This document shows positions 54,505-63,698 of a stretch of DNA of 64,000 nt, piece by piece. Every line of letters begins with the position of its first letter. The first letter of the stretch is position 1. Origin of the DNA: Balneola sp. EhC07. GTDB taxonomy: Bacteria; Bacteroidota; Rhodothermia; Balneolales; Balneolaceae. The notes beneath the pieces were generated by a model, which was not told the DNA's origin, did not search any database, and was given only the letters and a program-made list of their open reading frames with translations. A program made the position numbers and the translations under genes. The stretch spans positions 372,001 to 436,000 of the forward strand of contig NZ_LXYG01000017.1 in NCBI RefSeq assembly GCF_001650905.1, in the 5' to 3' direction.

Positions 54505-54540
54505 AAAAAAAAGGCTGTTTTGAAAATTCAAAACAGCCTT
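54505..54540 (-). terminator. Intrinsic terminator between tsf and pyrH
   Basis: On the minus strand AAGGCTGTTTTGAA pairs with TTCAAAACAGCCTT around a TT centre and is followed by TTTTTT. The stem is perfect over 14 bp. Confidence 0.9.
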
Positions 54541-54558
54541 AAGGTAAAGAAAATTTGA

Positions 54559-55392
54559 TTAAGCCTCTTCGCCTAATTGAATTCTGCGAAAGGACTTAAT
54601 AAGTGGAGTGTTATTTTGCTCCAGATATTGTTTTACGGTAATTCCGTTGTCCTTAACAAATTTTTGTTCCAGTAAAACGCGCTCTTCGTAGAATCTGCGA
54701 AGTTTTCCCTGAGCAGCTTTTTCAGCGATCTCAGCAGGCTTACCTTCGTTAATCAATTGCTCTTTAGCAATTTCCAATTCTTTTTCTACAGTAGTAGCGT
54801 CAACTTCATCACGGGTAACAGCCAATGGATTCATTGCAGCAACTTGCATTGCAACGTCGCGAGCGATGTCTTCATTTTCTACATCGCCATCAAACTCAGC
54901 TAAAACACCAAGTTGGTTTCCGGCGTGGATATAGTCAATGATAGATCCTTCAGTAGTTACCAGAATGCAGTTAGAGATCTCGATCTTCTCACCGATCTTT
55001 CCAACCATTTCCTGTAAGTGGTCAGCAATTGCTTTTCCATCAACTTCAGCTTTTAACAGGTCATCGATGTTGTCGATGTTACCTTCGTAAGCCGCGTTCA
55101 GAAAGCCATCAGCCTGAGCCTGGAAATCTTCGTTACGAGCCACGAAATCTGTTTCGCAGTTCACTTCAATAGCTACAGCTTTTTTCGCATCATCGCTAAC
55201 TCTGGAAAGAATCAATCCTTCCTTTGCATCACGATCAGCGCGCTTGTCAGCTACTTTTTGACCTTTTTTACGAAGCAATTCAACAGCAGCATCAAAATCG
55301 CCATCTGTTTCGGACAATGCTTTTTTGCAGTCCATCATGCCCGCTCCGGTCATGTCTCTTAGTTTTTTTACGTCAGCAGCAGAAATACTCAT
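54559..55392 (-). CDS. tsf: Elongation factor Ts
   Basis: 277 aa. Exchanges GDP on EF-Tu. N-terminal UBA-like module (AADVKKLRDMTGAGMMDCKK) and the core VAIEVNCETDFVARNEDF are diagnostic. Lies 30 bp downstream of rpsB as in most bacteria; a terminator follows. Confidence 0.96.
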   Translation of the reverse strand: MSISAADVKKLRDMTGAGMMDCKKALSETDGDFDAAVELLRKKGQKVADKRADRDAKEGLILSRVSDDAKKAVAIEVNCETDFVARNEDFQAQADGFLNAAYEGNIDNIDDLLKAEVDGKAIADHLQEMVGKIGEKIEISNCILVTTEGSIIDYIHAGNQLGVLAEFDGDVENEDIARDVAMQVAAMNPLAVTRDEVDATTVEKELEIAKEQLINEGKPAEIAEKAAQGKLRRFYEERVLLEQKFVKDNGITVKQYLEQNNTPLIKSFRRIQLGEEA

Positions 55393-55422
55393 TTCTCTGA
55401 ATAGTTTTTTTGAAAGTTAAAA

Positions 55423-56304
55423 TTATTCTTCTTCGTCAGTGTCAGCAGACTCTTTAGCGTCAACCGGTTCTACAGTCGGCTCATCAGCTTTTTTCTTTGA
55501 ATCGTCTGATTTCTTTTTCTTACGAGAACGAAGTTTTGTTTTTACTTCTGGAGTTTCGTTGTCTTCTTTAGCTTCAGAAGCAGCACTTTCCATTACTTCT
55601 TCTTCTTGATGCGCTTCTCTTTCAGCTGCACCTTCAATGATAGCGTCAGCTACTTGTGAAGAAACTAATTGGATCGTTCTTGCGGAATCATCATTACAAG
55701 GAATAATGAAATCAGGTACATCAGGATCACTATTGGTATCAACCATAGCGATTACAGGGATATGAAGTTTAATAGCTTCGTTTACTGCAAGATGTTCTTT
55801 AAGGATATCAACTACGAAAATTGCACCGGGAAGTCTGCCCATGTTAGCAATACCACCTAAAGTGTTTTCCAGTTTTTCCTGCTCTCTTTCAAGCATCAAA
55901 CCTTCTTTCTTGGTAAGCTCATCCATTGTTCCGTCAGTCTTCATACGCTCGATCTCTTGCATACGACTGATACTTTTACGAACTGTAGAAAAGTTTGTAA
56001 GCATTCCGCCTAACCATCTGTGAGTTACAAAAGGCATTCCTGAACGTATAGCTTCTGTTTTGATGATCTCGGTTGATTGCTTTTTTGTACCTACGAAAAG
56101 AATGGTCTTTCCGGCACGGGAAAGTTTCTGAATTTCATCAAGAGCATCCTGTAGATACTGTTGAGTCTTTTTAAGGTCAATGATGTGAATGTTGTTGCGT
56201 TGCATAAAGATGAAGTCTTTCATCTTTGGATTCCAACGGCGAGTCAGGTGACCGAAATGTGCACCGGACTTTAATAGTTCTTCAATTGAAGCTGCTTTAG
56301 GCAT
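55423..56304 (-). CDS. rpsB: 30S ribosomal protein S2 with charged C-terminal extension
   Basis: 293 aa versus about 240 usual. The S2 core covers residues 1-232 ([26 protein letters not shown], and the VDTNSDPD segment). The last 60 residues are a low-complexity Glu/Lys/Ser tail containing [14 protein letters not shown] and ending TDEEE, a feature of some Bacteroidota S2 proteins. A structured leader of 130 nt precedes it. Confidence 0.95.
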   Translation of the reverse strand: MPKAASIEELLKSGAHFGHLTRRWNPKMKDFIFMQRNNIHIIDLKKTQQYLQDALDEIQKLSRAGKTILFVGTKKQSTEIIKTEAIRSGMPFVTHRWLGGMLTNFSTVRKSISRMQEIERMKTDGTMDELTKKEGLMLEREQEKLENTLGGIANMGRLPGAIFVVDILKEHLAVNEAIKLHIPVIAMVDTNSDPDVPDFIIPCNDDSARTIQLVSSQVADAIIEGAAEREAHQEEEVMESAASEAKEDNETPEVKTKLRSRKKKKSDDSKKKADEPTVEPVDAKESADTDEEE

Positions 56305-56340
56305 TGTATTAAGATATGTGTTTAGGTTAATCCGCTACGT

Positions 56341-56410
56341 GGGTCAATCCCAAAAACCAATCCCGGTTCAAGACCGAAACACCAGGCTTTGAGTCGCCAC
56401 ATATGTGTGG
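56341..56410 (-). promoter_or_regulatory. Structured leader upstream of rpsB (possible autoregulatory RNA)
   Basis: Minus-strand order of hairpins: CCACA-CATA-TGTGG (56397-56410), CCTGGT...ACCGGG (56362-56386) with CGGT-CTTGA-ACCG as an alternative, and GGG-ATTGA-CCC (56341-56351). GGGATTG occurs twice. Such structure between rpsI and rpsB fits an S2-binding leader; this is inference. Confidence 0.4.
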
Positions 56411-56434
56411 TTAATTTGTTGTTGCGTAAATGTA

Positions 56435-56821
56435 TTAACGCTTAGAGAACTGGAACTTCTTACGCGCTTTTGGCTGACCGTACTTTTTACGCTCTACCAT
56501 TCTGTCATCACGTGTAAGTAGTCCATGACTTTTCAATGCGTCATGTACTTCTTCGTTCTCACCATCCAGAGCTCGTGCAAGTGCATGAGAAATTGCTCCG
56601 GCTTGTCCTGATTTTCCACCGCCACGTACAGTAACTTTGATGTCGTACTTGCCTTCAAGTTCAGTTACGTTCATTGGCTGTGTAGCTATGTTCTGCATAG
56701 CTTTTACAGGTAAATATTCTTCTATTGGTAATTTGTTGACTAAGAATTCACCTTTTCCCGTTTTGATATACAAACGCGCAGTTGAGGTTTTTCTTCGTCC
56801 TATGTAATTAGCTTGTGCCAT
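56435..56821 (-). CDS. rpsI: 30S ribosomal protein S9
   Basis: 128 aa. GRRKTSTARLYIKTGKGEF start and the C-terminal LLTRDDRMVERKKYGQPKAR, then KKFQFSKR, reach the P-site tRNA. 12 bp after rplM, the universal pair. Confidence 0.97.
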   Translation of the reverse strand: MAQANYIGRRKTSTARLYIKTGKGEFLVNKLPIEEYLPVKAMQNIATQPMNVTELEGKYDIKVTVRGGGKSGQAGAISHALARALDGENEEVHDALKSHGLLTRDDRMVERKKYGQPKARKKFQFSKR

Positions 56822-56833
56822 GTTATAAATCGA

Positions 56834-57277
56834 TTAAAGCTCGATGATTTCAGGGTTCTGAGCTGCTTGGTTATGTACAGGTCCGGCATAAACTCTGACG
56901 TTCGTCAATAATTGACGGCCAAGTTTAGTTTTCGGAAGCATACCTTTAACAGCTTTCATTACAAGAGAGGTAGGATCTTTTTTCAACATATCTTCAGCTG
57001 TAATAAAGCGCTCACCACCAGGATAAAATGTGTGATGGAAATATGTTTTATCGGTCATTTTTTTACCGGTCAACTTCACTTTTTCTGCATTGATAACGAT
57101 TACATTGTCACCGGTATCCATGTGCGGAGTGAAAGTTGGCTTATTCTTGCCTCTCAAAATTGATGCTACAACACTACTCAAGCGGCCCAATGGCTGATCT
57201 TCAGCGTCGATCAAAACCCACTTCTTTTCAATGTCGGAAGGTTTTGCTGAGTATGTTTTAAAACTTAAAGTATCCAC
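56834..57277 (-). CDS. rplM: 50S ribosomal protein L13
   Basis: 147 aa. WVLIDAEDQPLGRLSSVVAS and KMTDKTYFHHTFYPGGERF are the usual L13 segments. First gene of the rplM-rpsI-rpsB-tsf block; the promoter should lie within 57278-57502, shared divergently with the next gene. Confidence 0.97.
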   Translation of the reverse strand: MDTLSFKTYSAKPSDIEKKWVLIDAEDQPLGRLSSVVASILRGKNKPTFTPHMDTGDNVIVINAEKVKLTGKKMTDKTYFHHTFYPGGERFITAEDMLKKDPTSLVMKAVKGMLPKTKLGRQLLTNVRVYAGPVHNQAAQNPEIIEL

Positions 57278-57502
57278 GATTAAACTCGTTTTTGTGTTTT
57301 CTTGGAAAGTCGAAAAAGATAGGGGTAATTCTGCTATGTATCAACATCTAATTGCACATTTAATTTCGAAATTTCCTTTAAACGATTTAAACAGGGTATT
57401 GCATTAAAAATAGTTTAACGAATCATGAGCCTTAGTATCAAAATGAGTTGATTTTTACTAAATAAGGATTAAATTGATGTTTAATTCACAAGCCGGAATA
57501 CT

Positions 57503-57919
57503 ATGAGATATTTAACAATTTTGTTGGTTGCTCTGTTCTTTTCATGTAGTGAAAATATAACTTCTACAAATCCCACCCCTGAGTTTCAAAAAGAATTCGA
57601 GATCGATCATGGAGAAACATTGACTTTTGGAGGAACGGAAATATCTATACGGTTTGCGGATGTGACAGACTTCCGTTGTAATGTAGCAGATATTGATTGT
57701 GTTTCGTCAGGTGACGCAACTATTTTGTTGGATGTTGATAATGAGCAGGAAGAAATTAATCTATACCATCCGGATCAGGATTATTCGTGGCAAAAAAAGC
57801 CGGCGTCATTTATAAGTGATTATCAGATCGAGTTTTTAAGTTTAAGTCCTGAAATACGCAAAACAAATGATGAGCCAAAAAGAAATTATAGAGCAAAAAT
57901 TATAGTAACTCCTAAATAG
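57503..57919 (+). CDS. Hypothetical lipoprotein, 138 aa
   Basis: Lipoprotein signal MRYLTILLVALFFSC with lipobox Cys15. The mature domain has two cysteines in a DFRCNVADIDCVSSGDATI segment and a beta-rich pattern, reminiscent of small Bacteroidota secreted domains with that RC...DC spacing. No function assigned. Monocistronic. Confidence 0.75.
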   Translation: MRYLTILLVALFFSCSENITSTNPTPEFQKEFEIDHGETLTFGGTEISIRFADVTDFRCNVADIDCVSSGDATILLDVDNEQEEINLYHPDQDYSWQKKPASFISDYQIEFLSLSPEIRKTNDEPKRNYRAKIIVTPK

Positions 57920-57983
57920 TATTCTGCCTTCTGTCTTATCTCGCAGAATTTCACCATTTTGATGATCAACAAATTAATTGATC

Positions 57984-58343
57984 ATGTTTAAAGGATTACG
58001 CACAGTAATTTACCCTGCTCCGAATTTGAAAAAAGCTAAAGAATGGTATTCCGTTGCTTTAGGTGAACAACCATATTTTGACGAAGAGTTTTATGTCGGC
58101 TTTGATATCGGGGGCTATGAGTTAGGACTGCAACCTGAGCGAACTCCCGGAACCGCAGGTTCTATCGTTTACTGGGGAGTTATAGATATACAGGAGACGT
58201 GGAATAAACTTATCGAACTGGGAGCTACCGCCGATGAGAAAATCATGCATGTTGGTGGAAACGTATATGTTGCTACGGTAGTAGATCCTTTTGGGAATCT
58301 TTTCGGCATTATCCAGAACCCTAATTTTGAAGCAAAAGAATAA
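57984..58343 (+). CDS. VOC (glyoxalase/bleomycin resistance) superfamily protein
   Basis: 119 aa from ATG 57984 (a TTG two codons upstream is less likely). betaalphabetabetabeta pattern: LRTVIYPAPNLKKAKEWYSV at the start, and VATVVDPFGNLFGIIQNPNF, the usual C-terminal DPxGN motif. Substrate unknown. The next gene begins 1 bp after its stop. Confidence 0.85.
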   Translation: MFKGLRTVIYPAPNLKKAKEWYSVALGEQPYFDEEFYVGFDIGGYELGLQPERTPGTAGSIVYWGVIDIQETWNKLIELGATADEKIMHVGGNVYVATVVDPFGNLFGIIQNPNFEAKE

Positions 58344-58344
58344 T

Positions 58345-59733
58345 ATGTACAAAACCATTGGACTTGCGAAAGAGATCGAGTCACCTGAAAATCCCGGAGC
58401 ATTAGAAAAGCGAGTCGCATTAATTCCGGATGATGTTAAAAAATTAGTCGACTTTGGATGTGAAGTGTTTGTGGAGCACGGAGCAGGAGAGGGAGTTGGA
58501 TTTTCAGATGAAGAATATGTTGAATCGGGGGCTAAGCTTCAGAAGAATGAGGAGCTCTATCAAAACAAAGAGATGGTCATCAAATTCAAAGGGCCTGCGA
58601 TGGAAAGTATTCCTTTAATGGAATCAGGAAGCACACTTTTTTGTATGGCACATTTTAGTTCGTTTCCGGAACGGGCAAAACTTCTTGAAGATCATAAAAT
58701 CAACGTGGTAGCGATGGAATATGTGGTTCAGTCACCGGAAAAAATCCCAAACGATCTGATACTGGGATTAATGGCAGCTGAAAATTGTCTGGAAGCTGAT
58801 ATCAGAAGAGCAGGAGTGAGCGGAGTTGAATTCCATGTAATTGGCTACAGTGAAAGGATGAGTGGAGCAGTTCGTCGCTTTATGGATCATTCACCGAAAA
58901 GCTTAGTGCTCCATCCTGAAGATGTAAGTATTGAAGAATTGGGATCTCTGAACAGAAACTCAGTCATTGTATATGATTCTGCCTCTTTTGATGATCCGAA
59001 TAAAATCATCTCAAAAATAGAAGTGGGAAGAACATTCGATATTCATTCTTTTATAACCGATCATGGTGATGAGGCATTAAGATATTACCGGCTTGTAAAT
59101 CCATCTCCGAAATTCGGTAAAAGAAAGATCGAAGCACTTCATGAAACAGGAAGAGCAGGCGCCCGATACGGATTGGAATTATTGAAAGACAAAAGTTCTA
59201 AGAAGAAGTCTTCGGAAGAAGCAATTGCTGTAGTTCTGGGTTATGGAAATGTAGGAATGGGCGCAATTGATGAATGTCATCGAAATGGAGTCCGAACTAT
59301 TCATGTGCTTGGAAAGGATCAAACTCAAAAAGGAAATATAGAAGAGTATTTAAAGGATGCAGATCTGATCATAAACGGGGCTGAACAACCGGCTCATTTG
59401 CGGGGTGTAAATTATCTGGTGACCAAAGAGCATGCTAAGAATTTACTTGAAGACGGAACTGTGGTTATTGATCTGGTGGGCGGAAGCGCCACAAACAGAA
59501 GTGCCGTCGAAAATGTAATTGAGTGTACTTATTTAACCGATCCTTATTTTGAAGAAGACGGAGTTCTGTTCTCAGCATTATGGGGTTGGCCGATGATGGG
59601 ATTTATGAGAGAAACTGCTATTAAATACAGTGGACAAATTGCAGATATCCTGATCGGAGAGGATAAATTCATTGACGGATTGAATAAAATGACTCCCGGA
59701 GTGGAACAGGCGTTAGTTTGTGGGAGATTTTGA
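58345..59733 (+). CDS. AlaDH/PNT-type NAD(P)-dependent dehydrogenase
   Basis: 462 aa from ATG 58345. The N-terminal half matches alanine dehydrogenase/transhydrogenase N-domains (GLAKEIESPENPGALEKRVA, then IPDDVKKLVDFGCEVFVEHG). The C-terminal half has a Rossmann site VVLGYGNVGMGAIDECHRNG. It could be a saccharopine- or alanine-dehydrogenase relative; the substrate is not clear. Coupled to the VOC gene upstream. Confidence 0.8.
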   Translation: MYKTIGLAKEIESPENPGALEKRVALIPDDVKKLVDFGCEVFVEHGAGEGVGFSDEEYVESGAKLQKNEELYQNKEMVIKFKGPAMESIPLMESGSTLFCMAHFSSFPERAKLLEDHKINVVAMEYVVQSPEKIPNDLILGLMAAENCLEADIRRAGVSGVEFHVIGYSERMSGAVRRFMDHSPKSLVLHPEDVSIEELGSLNRNSVIVYDSASFDDPNKIISKIEVGRTFDIHSFITDHGDEALRYYRLVNPSPKFGKRKIEALHETGRAGARYGLELLKDKSSKKKSSEEAIAVVLGYGNVGMGAIDECHRNGVRTIHVLGKDQTQKGNIEEYLKDADLIINGAEQPAHLRGVNYLVTKEHAKNLLEDGTVVIDLVGGSATNRSAVENVIECTYLTDPYFEEDGVLFSALWGWPMMGFMRETAIKYSGQIADILIGEDKFIDGLNKMTPGVEQALVCGRF

Positions 59734-59752
59734 ATTGAGAATAGTTAAGCAA

Positions 59753-61486
59753 ATGCTAAAAGTTCTATGTTGCAGTTTTCTATTCCTTTTTCCGGTTTTA
59801 ATATCGGCCCAGACAATTTCCATTGATGAGAATTTTTCTGATTGGGAAAGTATAAGCTCTTTTTATGATGATGCATCAGGAGATAATTCCGGATATCCAA
59901 TCGATTTCAAAACTCTGAAGATCTATAACGATGATCTATACATTTATTTTTATCTGGAAGTTGGTGAAGAGATAAATCTGCAGGAAGGGAACAATATCTC
60001 CTTATTGATCGATCTTGACAGTAATTCTGAGACAGGGGAATTTTTTTCGGGGATTGGATACGAATTCATTTTCAATTTCGGGCAACGAAGTGGTCGGTTT
60101 TATGATCCTCAATCTTCCGGTTTTAATTCCTATGATATTGGCTTGGTAACAGCGCCTACAGTTACTTCATCGGTATTTGAAATGAAAATTGATCGTGCTG
60201 CAGAAATAGATGGTACATCACTATTTACTTCCGGCTCATTTGATTTTATGATTCGTTCGTCTGAATCAAATGGAGACTTGTTACCGGATAACGGGTCCGG
60301 AACGTTGACGTATGCATTCAACGATGAGAATATCTATGAAGCTGAAAACTATTCCTTGAAGAAAAGAAATCCGAACGATCTCAGAGTTTTATCCTACAAT
60401 GTTGAAAGGGATAATTTGTTCAATCCATCAGCAAAAGAGAATTTCCGAAGAATTTTTCAAGCTATTGATGCTGATATTATTGGATTGGAAGAGGTCTATG
60501 AAAATAGTGGCGAACAGGCAGCCTCTTTGATTGAAGAATTCCTTCCTTCTGAAACCGGAGAACAGTGGTATAGTGGCGATGTTGGAAATGATAATTTGAT
60601 CGTGAGTCGCTATCCCGTGATCAAACAAAAAAGTTTATCCGGAAATGCAGCTTATTTATTAGACTTGGGAGATAGAAAGTTATTAGCAGTTGTAGCACAT
60701 CCACCTTGTTGCCAAAATAATGATGGAAGACAAAGAGAGATCGATGAATTCATGGCGTTTGTTAGAGATTCAAAATCCGGTTCAGAATTCGATATTGAAG
60801 AAAATACTCCGATAGTGATTATGGGTGATATGAATCTAGTTGGTTTAGCGGATCAGCAAACCACCTTAATTACCGGGGATATTACTGATGAAAGCAGTTA
60901 CGGATCAGATTTTATTCCCGATTGGGACAATACTAACCTTGAGGATCTTAAACCGGTAAATCCGGGATTGCCAACAACATTTACATGGTATTCTTCCGGA
61001 TCGTCATTCAGTGCAGGAAGGTTAGATTATATGGTTTACACTGGCTCAGTTATGGAAGCAGAGAATGCATTTTCTTTACACACTCCGGAAATGCACCCGG
61101 ATTCTTTGGTCGCTTACGGTTTACAGAAAGAGGATGTTGTGTTAGCCTCTGATCATCTTCCAATTGTAGGAGATTTTAGTTTTAAAATACCTACAGGAAA
61201 TGAGGAAACCGGTATGATACCTGCCGATTTTCAGCTTTTTCAGAACTATCCGAATCCCTTTAACCCATCAACGACTATTCATTTTCAACTTCAAAGAGCG
61301 GCGTTTATAAAGTTAGAAATATTTGATGCACTTGGCAGGAAAGTGGAAACTCTTTTAGAGGGAAAAAAAGGAGGTGGATTACAAGCTGTAAATTTTGATG
61401 CAAGTTCATATTCTAGCGGAATATATTACTATATGCTTACCATTGATGAAGCATCTGTAACCAAAAAGATGATTTTAGTTAAGTAA
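59753..61486 (+). CDS. Secreted endonuclease/exonuclease/phosphatase-domain protein with type IX sorting domain
   Basis: 577 aa from ATG 59753, giving a signal peptide MLKVLCCSFLFLFPVLISAQ; an upstream GTG at 59720 would overlap the previous gene. N-terminal beta domain to about 200, then an EEP domain (about 205-480): LRVLSYNVERDNL, ADIIGLEEVYEN, VAHPPCC, IVIMGDMNLVG, RLDYMVYTG and ASDHLPIVGDF hold the metal and catalytic residues. The last 80 residues are a T9SS sorting domain (NYPNPFNPSTTI ... KKMILVK). Extracellular nuclease or phosphodiesterase. Confidence 0.88.
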   Translation: MLKVLCCSFLFLFPVLISAQTISIDENFSDWESISSFYDDASGDNSGYPIDFKTLKIYNDDLYIYFYLEVGEEINLQEGNNISLLIDLDSNSETGEFFSGIGYEFIFNFGQRSGRFYDPQSSGFNSYDIGLVTAPTVTSSVFEMKIDRAAEIDGTSLFTSGSFDFMIRSSESNGDLLPDNGSGTLTYAFNDENIYEAENYSLKKRNPNDLRVLSYNVERDNLFNPSAKENFRRIFQAIDADIIGLEEVYENSGEQAASLIEEFLPSETGEQWYSGDVGNDNLIVSRYPVIKQKSLSGNAAYLLDLGDRKLLAVVAHPPCCQNNDGRQREIDEFMAFVRDSKSGSEFDIEENTPIVIMGDMNLVGLADQQTTLITGDITDESSYGSDFIPDWDNTNLEDLKPVNPGLPTTFTWYSSGSSFSAGRLDYMVYTGSVMEAENAFSLHTPEMHPDSLVAYGLQKEDVVLASDHLPIVGDFSFKIPTGNEETGMIPADFQLFQNYPNPFNPSTTIHFQLQRAAFIKLEIFDALGRKVETLLEGKKGGGLQAVNFDASSYSSGIYYYMLTIDEASVTKKMILVK

Positions 61487-61518
61487 TTTTGCAGGATCAA
61501 ACTCGATAGAGAAGCTCT

Positions 61519-62148
61519 ATGAACGAAAAACTTATTCAAAAACTAAACATCAAAGAAGAGCAAAATGTTTTATTGATCAATTGCCCGGAAGAACTGGAAT
61601 CTGATTTTAAAGGGTTAAGTCTTGAAAAAAATTCAGCAACTAAAAAAGCTTACGATTCAGTAATCATTTTTGTTCACAATGAAAAAGAGTTAGCAGAACT
61701 ACTCCCGAAGAATCAGAAATTTTCTAAAAAGGACGGGAAGTTATGGGTGGCTTATCCTAAAAAGAGTGGTAGCATTTCTTCTGATCTGAACCGGGATATT
61801 ATTTGGGGAATAGTAAACGGGTTAAAAATGAATCCCAATAAACTGATCTCAATGAATACGGATTGGTCGATAATGAGTCTTGCCAAAAAAGGAGCTCAGA
61901 AAAAACCTTCTAAATTTGGACAAGACCCGCCCGGAGTTGACCGTAAAACTAAAACAGTAATTCCTCCCAAAGACCTCCAACAAGAATTGAACGCAAACCC
62001 AGAAGCCCAAATCTTTTTCGATTCCTTAGCTTTCAGTCACCGAAGAGAATATGTGAGATGGATTCATGACGCCAAAAAAGATGAAACCAGAGCGCGAAGA
62101 ATCAAAAAGACGATAGAACTTTTACTGGAGGGGAAGAAGGTGAAGTAG
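61519..62148 (+). CDS. DUF3052/YdeI-OmdA type protein
   Basis: 209 aa. N-terminal half resembles DUF3052 (KLNIKEEQNVLLINCPEE, then KLWVAYPKKSGSISSDLNRD). The C-terminal half has the OmdA/YdeI motif FFDSLAFSHRREYVRWIHDA, then KKDETRARRIKKTIELLLEG. Family members are linked to bacteriocin or peptide resistance in some species; role here unknown. Cytosolic. Confidence 0.82.
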   Translation: MNEKLIQKLNIKEEQNVLLINCPEELESDFKGLSLEKNSATKKAYDSVIIFVHNEKELAELLPKNQKFSKKDGKLWVAYPKKSGSISSDLNRDIIWGIVNGLKMNPNKLISMNTDWSIMSLAKKGAQKKPSKFGQDPPGVDRKTKTVIPPKDLQQELNANPEAQIFFDSLAFSHRREYVRWIHDAKKDETRARRIKKTIELLLEGKKVK

Positions 62149-62247
62149 AGATCTGTAGTTGTAATTACTGCGGGATAAATCCCTTGCTAGCAAACCTAAA
62201 GAAAAGCGAATTTGGCAAAATAGATATTAAGTAAACAAGCGAGGACT

Positions 62248-62847
62248 TCAGTCCGGTTGAACCTTTTGGGACGAAGAAAAAGTATTCTTAGTTATGCGGA
62301 AAAAACTACCATATGTGGAATCGGGTTCACGATTATCATGGAACCTGATAATCATTTTATTTTCAATAATAAAAGCTGTGTCTGGATAAAATGAATTAAT
62401 ATCATATGGGTCTTCTATGAAGAAAATTTTTTCATCTTCGATCAAACAAACTCCGGAAAAATCATTTGTGAAACCAAACATCATATGGATTTTCGAAACA
62501 CAGGAGTCATCCTCGTAAATAGTCAATTCAATTGCTGAAAGATCATCAACGAGATTTGCCTCAAGAATGGAGGCGCCGCGAAACCAATTCGGATTATAAA
62601 AATGAACAAGGGTGGTTATCAGAATAAACGTTAATGATAACTTGAAATAGAGAGGCTTCTTTTTTGGTTCACAAAGCCCAAAAAGAACTAAAAATGAAAA
62701 CACAAAAAACAGAAATAAAAATATGTATTCCGCATAGATAAATAGGAATCTATAAAAAGTCTCATAAAAGAAGTATATCAAATTGAACGAAGCCCCAATT
62801 AGTATTAAAACAATGGGAAAAGCATCTGAGATCTTGGGTTCTTTCAT
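62248..62847 (-). CDS. Hypothetical membrane protein, 199 aa
   Basis: Three to four N-terminal membrane helices (ISDAFPIVLILIGASFNLIYFF, then FLFIYAEYIFLFLFFVFSF and KPLYFKLSLTFILITTLVHF). A soluble C-terminal domain carries two cysteines and the YEDDSCVSKIHMMFGF segment. No family recognised. Divergent from its neighbour; convergent with the OmdA-type gene. Confidence 0.65.
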   Translation of the reverse strand: MKEPKISDAFPIVLILIGASFNLIYFFYETFYRFLFIYAEYIFLFLFFVFSFLVLFGLCEPKKKPLYFKLSLTFILITTLVHFYNPNWFRGASILEANLVDDLSAIELTIYEDDSCVSKIHMMFGFTNDFSGVCLIEDEKIFFIEDPYDINSFYPDTAFIIENKMIIRFHDNREPDSTYGSFFRITKNTFSSSQKVQPD

Positions 62848-62899
62848 GTATGATTTTTTTGCTAAAAAATTACCGGGGTTTTCTGCGATATAGTTTCGT

Positions 62900-63493
62900 C
62901 TACTCCTTTGCTATTCTTGTATTAACCGAACTAATCAAATCTTCAGAAAGCAACATACTCATTAAAGCCTGGTTTGATTCATCAAATTCCATAAAAAACC
63001 AGTTTGAATGTATATCTTCGTTTATAGCTACGATATACTTGCCTGCATTTACTTTTAGAGAAAAGTCTTCTTTTTGAGCTTCTACATTTTCAGCACCAAA
63101 TTGAGACTCAAATATAACTTTCATAGTATTGAACATGGACTCCGTTTTGGTTTCCTCACTTACCAGTTTTATGCCCATTTCCATGGAATATCTAATAAGT
63201 GCATAATTATTATTATGGACTCCCTCGATCCATTTTAAATCAGGGTTGTCAAAACTAAATTCTAAACCTGTTCCAATGCCGGAAAACATCGCAATCATAT
63301 CTTTTTTGCTGGCAATAGTGAAAACTTTAGGATAGACATATTCCATTATGGCCTCATATTCACCTGCTGAAATAAGAGTCATATATTCATCTAGGCGGGC
63401 TTCTATTTTATCTTTTTCAGATGAAGAAAGCTTTTGAGCTTTTACAGTGATGTTCAGCAATAGAAACAGAATCAGTAATAAATATTTAGGCAT
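62900..63493 (-). CDS. Hypothetical secreted protein, 197 aa
   Basis: Signal peptide MPKYLLLILFLLLNITVKAQ, then a helical/beta soluble domain (EYMTLISAGEYEAIMEYVYP, then FSFDNPDLKWIEGVHNNNY), reminiscent of NTF2-like secreted domains of Bacteroidota. No catalytic motif identified. Monocistronic. Confidence 0.7.
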   Translation of the reverse strand: MPKYLLLILFLLLNITVKAQKLSSSEKDKIEARLDEYMTLISAGEYEAIMEYVYPKVFTIASKKDMIAMFSGIGTGLEFSFDNPDLKWIEGVHNNNYALIRYSMEMGIKLVSEETKTESMFNTMKVIFESQFGAENVEAQKEDFSLKVNAGKYIVAINEDIHSNWFFMEFDESNQALMSMLLSEDLISSVNTRIAKE

Positions 63494-63698
63494 AAGATCA
63501 TTTTTAGTTCAGTGCTATTCAAAAATAAACTTGTCGTTTATATCTTCCTAATAATTTCAATTCAAGTCCGGGCAATTAAAACGTTTCTTAAAACCATCCT
63601 GTAATAATCACATCTCTTTTTGCTACTAATTCAGTATTCGTTATTATCATGGAGTCTGTCTGAGGCAGGTATATTCATCCACATAAGAAAATTTATTT

